Shown here: positions 40,871 to 46,021 of the stretch, in pieces
Numbering within the stretch: the stretch's first letter is position 1
Layout: each line of letters starts with the position of its first letter
Source of the DNA: Maribacter sp.
Lineage (GTDB): Bacteria > Bacteroidota > Bacteroidia > Flavobacteriales > Flavobacteriaceae
Direction: 5' to 3'
NCBI GenBank assembly: GCA_022865355.1
Contig: JALHST010000029.1
Coordinates: 1-46,021 of the forward strand
DNA length: 46,021 nucleotides
Program-made: the position numbers and the translations under genes
Notes under the pieces: model-generated
Told to the model about the DNA's origin: nothing
Database searches by the model: none
The model's input: the letters and a program-made list of their open reading frames with translations, nothing else

Positions 40871-41965
40871 TTAATGATTGCCCTCCCGATTCGCGTCTCT
40901 TAAACCGTGATCTGAATTGGAATAATATTCATTTATGCAGGCGGCAAGTCGCAAAATATCATGCTCGGCATGATTCGAGCTAATTACGATTCGTTGCATC
41001 ATACCGCTATGGTCGGTCGGGTAATTGAAATTGGTAATTATGATTTCCTGATTTTCTAAATAATCGGCTAGGCCCGTGTTCATAAAGGAAAATCCCGGAT
41101 GGCCATCGATAGTAATAAATTCTTTTTTATATCGTAAATGCGACCAGAAAAATGAAATATTTTGTATTAATTGTATCCTTTTTTTGTTTATTAGTGTTTT
41201 GCTGTCCATCAAGGTTGCCAAGAAAGCTGGACTCGGCGGACTGGCCCCTCCAAAGAACTCGCTTCTTTTAAGTTCCTCAATTCTTGTCTGATTGCCAAAG
41301 ATGGCACCGGCCTGAATACCAAGTCCTTTCCCCAGGGAACAACAAACCAAAAGTTCTTTGGGCTTCATTTTTTTTATCAGGCCGTATACACCTCTCCCAT
41401 TTTCCCCAAGAATCCCAATGCCATGCGAATCGTCAATGACAAGGACGATTTTATCCAAAGGCAATGATCGAAGTCCGCTGAAATCAGGATAATTACCTCC
41501 TGAGAAGTCAACTGAATCCATTAAAAGAATCGGTATTCCCCCTTTTTTTATTTCCAGATGTTGTCTTATGGCGATATTAAGCGCCGTAAAGGTTGCATAT
41601 GATTTTTGTTTGGTGGAAAATAAGGCAGTGTGGGTATGGGGTGCATAAAATAGTTTATACGTGGGGGAGCAAAAATATTGAACCAACAATTGTGCCGCCA
41701 AGTATCCCGAAGACATGGTCGTACAGGCGCTGCTTCCGACCAACTTTGCCAAATAGTGTTCGACTTCCTCAAAGATTGAAAACCGCACATTCGAATTCCT
41801 TGAAGCGCCATAACTGCTGCCATACTTCCTTATATTATTGATCAAAAAAGCCTGAAATTCATTATCGGTCTGTAGTCCTAAATAAGCTGTTCCACCGAAA
41901 TACAGGTATTTTCGGTTAGTATCAAGGATTTCACGATCCGGGAAACGGTCTATATAATGGATCAT
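40871..41965 (-). CDS. Alpha-oxoamine synthase-like PLP enzyme (BioF/KBL family)
   Basis: A 364-residue fold type I PLP enzyme. It shows YLGL, GSSYGASRNSN, TMSSGYLAAQ, the PLP-ring motif IDDSHGIGILGENGRG, and the Schiff-base Lys in CSLGKGLGIQAG, as in 8-amino-7-oxononanoate synthase and 2-amino-3-ketobutyrate CoA ligase. It is shorter at the N-terminus than BioF. No biotin genes are near; instead its ATG overlaps the stop of the dipeptide epimerase gene (ATGA at 41962-41965), meaning tight translational coupling. It would condense an amino acid with an acyl-CoA, or act as a lyase, but the substrates are not known. Confidence 0.88.
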   Translation of the reverse strand: MIHYIDRFPDREILDTNRKYLYFGGTAYLGLQTDNEFQAFLINNIRKYGSSYGASRNSNVRFSIFEEVEHYLAKLVGSSACTTMSSGYLAAQLLVQYFCSPTYKLFYAPHTHTALFSTKQKSYATFTALNIAIRQHLEIKKGGIPILLMDSVDFSGGNYPDFSGLRSLPLDKIVLVIDDSHGIGILGENGRGVYGLIKKMKPKELLVCCSLGKGLGIQAGAIFGNQTRIEELKRSEFFGGASPPSPAFLATLMDSKTLINKKRIQLIQNISFFWSHLRYKKEFITIDGHPGFSFMNTGLADYLENQEIIITNFNYPTDHSGMMQRIVISSNHAEHDILRLAACINEYYSNSDHGLRDANREGNH

Positions 41966-42975
41966 GTTCGTAAGGTAATTCCGCTTCCTCCCAACGAGGG
42001 AAAAATCAATTCGCCGTTTTTCAAGATTTGTACCCCGTCAGCAATATCCCGCTTGATTAAGAGGGGCCCATCCATATCTACATAATCGAGTTGTGGCAGT
42101 AGTTGGGCAATGGCGGAAATACCTACGGTGCTCTCGGTCATACACCCTACCATAACCTTCAGGCCTAGTCCACGGGCCTTTTTGATCATTCGCAAGGCCG
42201 GGGTCAGACCGCCACATTTGGTAAGTTTAATATTTATGCCACTAAAATGAAGGCCACATTTTTCCACATCATTTTCAACGATACAACTCTCATCGGCAAT
42301 TATGGGCAGAACACTTTTGTGTATAACTTTTTCCATGCCTTCCCAATCATCGGCCTTCAAAGGTTGTTCCAAAAACTCAACCCCTAGATTCTTGAGCAAG
42401 GGCGCGTTTAAAACCGTTTCCTTGGCAGTCCATGCACAATTGGCGTCGATTCTAAACACCGAATCGGTATGTTTGCGCAGTTCCTTTACGATGCCAATGT
42501 CATCCTTGGTACCTAATTTAATTTTGTAAATAGGCCAGGGTACTTCCTTCATTTTTTTTACCATTTTGCCAAGGGTATCGATGCCGATAGTATAATTGGT
42601 GATAGGATATTTATCGATTGTAGTTCCCCAAATTTCATAGAGGGGTTTGCCTAAAAGTTTTCCATATAAATCGTGGGCCGCAAGGTCGATGGCACAGATT
42701 GCAAAATTGCTTAACTTTTGATCAACCAAAAACTGATGTAATACCGCAGGGGTGGTAAAATCAAAGGCCTCTATACTATCGCGCACCTGTTCGATTTCCG
42801 CAATCATACTGTCCAATGTGATTTTATAGTAAGGGTTTGATGTAGCTTCCCCATAGCCCGTATGACCATTTAAGGAGAGGGCGGCAATCAAGGTGTCTTG
42901 TGTATCGTGGGATTCACGAGAGATACTAAACGTATGTTTTAAAGGAAGGGTATATTTTTTAAGGCGTAACTGCAT
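41962..42975 (-). CDS. Dipeptide epimerase (enolase superfamily)
   Basis: The 337-residue protein has the muconate-lactonizing/dipeptide epimerase layout: a lid domain, then barrel motifs YKIKLG (catalytic Lys), RIDANCAWT, EFLEQPLK, IADESC (metal ligands Asp, Glu, Asp) and NIKLTKCGG (second catalytic Lys), ending with a DMDGPLLIKRD segment typical of L-Ala-D/L-Glu epimerases. These enzymes interconvert L-Ala-D-Glu and L-Ala-L-Glu from recycled peptidoglycan, or other dipeptides. It shares an ATGA overlap with the PLP enzyme downstream. Superfamily placement is secure; exact dipeptide specificity is inferred. Confidence 0.92.
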   Translation of the reverse strand: MQLRLKKYTLPLKHTFSISRESHDTQDTLIAALSLNGHTGYGEATSNPYYKITLDSMIAEIEQVRDSIEAFDFTTPAVLHQFLVDQKLSNFAICAIDLAAHDLYGKLLGKPLYEIWGTTIDKYPITNYTIGIDTLGKMVKKMKEVPWPIYKIKLGTKDDIGIVKELRKHTDSVFRIDANCAWTAKETVLNAPLLKNLGVEFLEQPLKADDWEGMEKVIHKSVLPIIADESCIVENDVEKCGLHFSGINIKLTKCGGLTPALRMIKKARGLGLKVMVGCMTESTVGISAIAQLLPQLDYVDMDGPLLIKRDIADGVQILKNGELIFPSLGGSGITLRT

Positions 42976-43044
42976 TCGTAAAATTCTTTTTACTAAGATA
43001 GGGAAAGACCGGCTTGGTTTCCAAAATCAAAGAACTCAAAAATC

Positions 43045-43072
43045 AAAGCCCTGGCAGTGGAGCCAGGGCTTT
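43045..43072. terminator. Strong hairpin, probable terminator of the DUF2807 gene
   Basis: AAAGCCCTGGC (43045-43055) and GCCAGGGCTTT (43062-43072) form a perfect 11-bp stem with a 6-nt loop. On the minus strand it is followed by GATTTTTGAG, so it should terminate transcription leaving the DUF2807 gene and insulate the epimerase operon. Confidence 0.75.
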
Positions 43073-43118
43073 ACGCGTCGGGTGGTTTTGAGGTATGGCT
43101 TTATGAATCGTATGGGCC

Positions 43119-43850
43119 TTAATACTTATTGACACTCCCTGAAACCGACTTATTTTTTTGTATCGTAGCGTCACCGGAATAAGAAATATTACCACCACTG
43201 CTGGCATCTGCCGTTAAAGATTTCGAAACGTGAATGCCAATATTCGCGCCGCTACTGGCTTCGGCATTACATTCTGTGGTAAATAGTTTTTTGGCATTGA
43301 CATTGGCCCCACTGCTTCCATCGATAAAGGCTTTTTGGGCACTCCCAGATAGATCTAGGTTGGCACCGCTACTGGCATCGATATCTATATCTTCGGCGGA
43401 AACATTCAGCTGTACCAAAGCCCCGCTACTGGCGTCGATTTCAAGGTAATCTGCCTTAATTTCGTTTTCGGTCCTTAAGTTGGCTCCACTTGAGCTACTT
43501 AATGCCGTAATTTGGGGTAAGGAAACGCGTACTTTTTTAGTGGCCCTGCCAATATTTTCAATCGCATGAATGCGAAGTTTGCCATTTTTGATATCGGTGC
43601 CGATGAGATCGATGATGTTTTCATCGCCTTCGACCGTAATTTCAAAATCGTTCGCTTGGGTTACCGTTACCTCTAGGCCCTCCGAGGCGGATATTTCGGT
43701 AAAGTCATCGGTAATTTCCCGATTTTCCTCTACTACTATGCCATTTCCTTTTATTCCGGTTCCAAAGTCCCCAAAATTGATATCAAACCCGCAGGATGAT
43801 AAAATGAGTGCCAGTAAAAATGCGATGGTAATTCTTGCTAGTGTTGTCAT
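43119..43850 (-). CDS. DUF2807 (GIN-domain) lipoprotein
   Basis: A 243-residue lipoprotein (Cys20 in LILSSC) with the DUF2807 head domain: ITDDFTEISASEGLEVTV, VEGDENIIDLI, then a repeating beta-helix-like run with recurrent DASSGA/SSGAN motifs (six or more between about residues 117 and 225). Such repeats form a right-handed beta-roll, exposed in the periplasm or on the surface. It lies downstream of the PspC gene, a frequent Bacteroidota arrangement with a PadR regulator. Function unknown; an envelope-associated role is inferred. Confidence 0.92.
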   Translation of the reverse strand: MTTLARITIAFLLALILSSCGFDINFGDFGTGIKGNGIVVEENREITDDFTEISASEGLEVTVTQANDFEITVEGDENIIDLIGTDIKNGKLRIHAIENIGRATKKVRVSLPQITALSSSSGANLRTENEIKADYLEIDASSGALVQLNVSAEDIDIDASSGANLDLSGSAQKAFIDGSSGANVNAKKLFTTECNAEASSGANIGIHVSKSLTADASSGGNISYSGDATIQKNKSVSGSVNKY

Positions 43851-44033
43851 GATAGTTGTTTTATGTGCAGAACCCGATCTTTGTAAAATCGAAGCCCAGC
43901 GATTGATTAATGATCCGTAAGATGGTATAATATGCTTCCCCGTAAAATTGTTCTATATAGCTTTTGTTTAATAAATTTAGATTCTCAATTGTTGGATTGA
44001 TACGATGGATCGTAAATTGTGTCGTTCGCGGGT

Positions 44034-45824
44034 CTAATGGTCCACACGAAGTCCGTCTTCATCGATATCTATATTAACATTGTCGCTACTATTCTTGTCC
44101 TTGGATTTTATCTTGACGCCTTTCTCATCGATTTTTAATTTAAAGGTGTCGCCATTGTCCTTGATGTCGATATCGACGCCGTCTTTATTGATGATTACGC
44201 GGTTGTTCCCGGTATCATCCTCCTGGTCCTCTATCGTATCTGGGCAATTTTGGCATTCGAGTTCGCCCGAATCGCCCATTTTCCATAAATAATCGCCCAA
44301 TTCGCAACCGTCCATGTCCCGATCGTTATTTGACCGAAGGGTCCAACAGCGCCCATTCGATTTGTCATAATCAATTACCATTCCGACCGGAACATATAAA
44401 TTTACCCGAACTTCTTGGTTTTTGATTTTGTTTTCCCTTGCGGTGGTCAAAAAGTCATCCAGGACAAGGGTATTTCCTTCTACTTCATAGGAATAGTTGA
44501 TTTTTTGGGCTGTCTCACGGGCATTCTGAAATGAACCGCCATCGGCATTCCTCCTAATTTCTATCCGTATGATCGAATCTTTTGATTTTTTAAGATTGAT
44601 ACGCACATCCCGCGAAACAAGATATTCCCCCCCATCCTTGTCATGATCCAGAATGATGCCATTTATCCCAATATGGTTCCCATCTTCATCGGTGTCGGAA
44701 GACTTCATAACGATGTTCAACGTATCGGTCGGTCGTTCGAAAACCAATTCGTTTTCTATTGTCGTGCTTCCGGAGTACGCATGGGCAGCAGCTTCCCTGA
44801 ATCCGAGAACGATCAGGCATATCAAACAGATCAACCAAAGACCAAGTAGGGTGAATTTGGCAATATTGCCAATTGATTTAAGATTATTTACCAAAATTTT
44901 CAGCCCTAAATACAGAAGAAAGAAAAACGGAATCCCAATGGCAAAGAAACTCAACAAAGAAATCAGCCAAACGGGGGTATTCGTCGAATTGACGATGTTG
45001 TAAAAGTCGATGCCCGGTATATGGATCATGTCTAGGATACCCACCGTGAAAAGTCCGATAAACAAACCAATTACAGCAGATGCTCCGATGATGATTAAGA
45101 GGATGCCGATAAATTTACCGATTATCTTAAAAAAGAAGAGGATGATATCGCCGAGCGTATCGAAAAAAGTCTTTCCACTGCTCTTGACTTTTTGTCCAAC
45201 GCCTTCATAATCAACGTTTTTTATACGATCCGCCACCTCTTCAAAACCTTCTTTTACTTTTCGTTCGATGTTGCTAATATTTACGGCTTCGCCGCGCATA
45301 TCGAGTTTTTGGGAGGTGGTCCTGGCCTCGGGAATGAGTATCCATAAAAGACCATACAAGAGTATAAAGCCTCCTCCGGAACCAATGGTCAGAAATATCC
45401 ATAACAACCGGACCCAAATGGCGTCGATACCAAAATAATAGCCTAGGCCTGAGGATACTCCGGCCACATATTTTGTCTCGGTATCACGGTATAATTTTTT
45501 AGACCTTACCTGTTCCTTGGAAGTTTGGCGTGTTTTTGGTTCATCTTCAAAAATATCCTCATCCACCATGTAGTCTTCGGGCTGTCCCATAATGGTGATC
45601 ACCTCATCAACTTCCTTTTCGGTGATGACCTGGCGTTCGTTCTCTAGTTTCTCATAAAAAAGCTCGGCAATGCGTGCCTCGATATCAGCTTGAATCTCAT
45701 CGCTCCCGGGCGTATTGGCAAAGGAACGTTTTATTGATTCGAGATAGCGGCGCATTTTATTGTACGCCTGTTCATCAATATGAAAAAGTGTATTTGCGAG
45801 ATTTATATTTATTGTCTTGTTCAT
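44034..45824 (-). CDS. PspC-domain membrane protein
   Basis: The 596-residue protein begins with a cytoplasmic helical region (ININLANTLFHIDEQAYNK, IEARIAELF, VITIMGQPEDYM) typical of PspC proteins of Bacteroidota, then a PspC domain (KYVAGVSSGLGYYFGIDAIWVRLLWIF ... LLWILIPEA) at about residues 115-170, three to four further membrane segments (about 225-350), and an acidic C-terminal domain rich in Asp with repeated DKDG/DIDEDG stretches. The acidic tail could bind divalent cations, which is a guess. It follows the padR-like gene and precedes the DUF2807 gene on the same strand, matching an envelope-stress type operon. Confidence 0.92.
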   Translation of the reverse strand: MNKTININLANTLFHIDEQAYNKMRRYLESIKRSFANTPGSDEIQADIEARIAELFYEKLENERQVITEKEVDEVITIMGQPEDYMVDEDIFEDEPKTRQTSKEQVRSKKLYRDTETKYVAGVSSGLGYYFGIDAIWVRLLWIFLTIGSGGGFILLYGLLWILIPEARTTSQKLDMRGEAVNISNIERKVKEGFEEVADRIKNVDYEGVGQKVKSSGKTFFDTLGDIILFFFKIIGKFIGILLIIIGASAVIGLFIGLFTVGILDMIHIPGIDFYNIVNSTNTPVWLISLLSFFAIGIPFFFLLYLGLKILVNNLKSIGNIAKFTLLGLWLICLICLIVLGFREAAAHAYSGSTTIENELVFERPTDTLNIVMKSSDTDEDGNHIGINGIILDHDKDGGEYLVSRDVRINLKKSKDSIIRIEIRRNADGGSFQNARETAQKINYSYEVEGNTLVLDDFLTTARENKIKNQEVRVNLYVPVGMVIDYDKSNGRCWTLRSNNDRDMDGCELGDYLWKMGDSGELECQNCPDTIEDQEDDTGNNRVIINKDGVDIDIKDNGDTFKLKIDEKGVKIKSKDKNSSDNVNIDIDEDGLRVDH

Positions 45825-45875
45825 TGTTAACTGTTTTTTACCTCAAATTTATTTCGCGGTCTGTTAGTTTCTAGG

Positions 45876-46021
45876 CTATTTGTTTTTTGTTACCAAATTC
45901 GCGGCATTTCTTAATTCATCCCATGTACTATCCAATTCTTTTAGGAATAGTTTGCCTGTTTCGGTCAAAGTATAATATTTTCTTGGTGGCCCTGAGGTCT
46001 ATTCTTCCCATCGATAGTTGA
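45876..46021 (-). pseudogene. 3' end of a PadR-family regulator gene with in-frame TAG (5' end outside window)
   Basis: Reading leftward from the edge, the frame gives NYRWEE, a TAG at 46001-45999, then TSGPPRKYYTLTETG and KLFLKELDSTWDELRNAAN to a TAG stop at 45878-45876. GPPRKYY-LTxxG is the PadR wing signature, and PadR proteins normally have a Ser where the TAG sits (WEESxSGPPRKYY). A one-base change from TCG would explain it. The gene lies 51 bp upstream of the PspC gene, as in the common padR-pspC order. Either the gene is truncated before the wing, or there is a sequencing error near the window end. Confidence 0.7.

Overview
The window looks like a chromosome segment of a marine-type Bacteroidota bacterium, most likely Flavobacteriaceae. 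Reasons visible in the sequence: a C-terminal type IX secretion (T9SS) sorting domain on a giant secreted protein, many short lipoprotein signal peptides ending in SC/GC/AC, MBG-domain repeats, PspC/DUF2807/PadR and LytTR genes, a sulfatase with an exported maturation factor, AT-rich leaders without strong Shine-Dalgarno sites, and several boxes matching the Bacteroidota -7 consensus TAnnTTTG. I see no tRNA, rRNA, IS element, CRISPR array or phage gene.

Region 1 (1-9835, all minus strand): a giant secreted subtilisin-like/MBG protein with seven KFQAVVS heptads, followed 10 bp downstream by a membrane TPR-adenylate cyclase, then a patatin-like phospholipase and a window-truncated protein with a GGACGGD nucleotide-binding-like motif. 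This is the least conventional part of the window.

Region 2 (10464-22546, all minus strand): a complete L-rhamnose module. A GntR-type regulator is followed by a GH106 alpha-L-rhamnosidase, a bifunctional rhamnulose-1-phosphate aldolase/lactaldehyde dehydrogenase, a DUF3500 lipoprotein, a RhaI-type isomerase, an FGGY kinase and an NCS1-like permease. A 35-bp inverted repeat upstream of GH106 is a candidate operator. The module would release rhamnose outside the cytoplasm, import it, and convert it to DHAP and L-lactate.

Region 3 (23024-27520): an HSD10-like 3-hydroxyacyl-CoA dehydrogenase and a feruloyl-CoA-synthetase-like enzyme (a possible aromatic-acid side-chain pathway), convergent with a cytochrome c/sorbosone dehydrogenase lipoprotein.

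Region 4 (27785-38141): SDR mannonate oxidoreductase and UxuA (hexuronate catabolism), a sodium:solute symporter, a Tat-signal Gfo/Idh/MocA oxidoreductase, a sulfatase lipoprotein, then divergent galM and an exported formylglycine-generating enzyme followed by galK. Regions 2 and 4 together suggest use of a sulfated rhamnose/uronate/galactose-containing glycan, although no SusC/SusD pair lies in the window.

Region 5 (38178-46021): an orphan LytTR response regulator, thioredoxin reductase with a terminator, a small secreted lipocalin-like protein, a translationally coupled alpha-oxoamine synthase/dipeptide epimerase pair, a DUF2807 lipoprotein, a PspC membrane protein, and the 3' end of a padR-like gene with an in-frame TAG.
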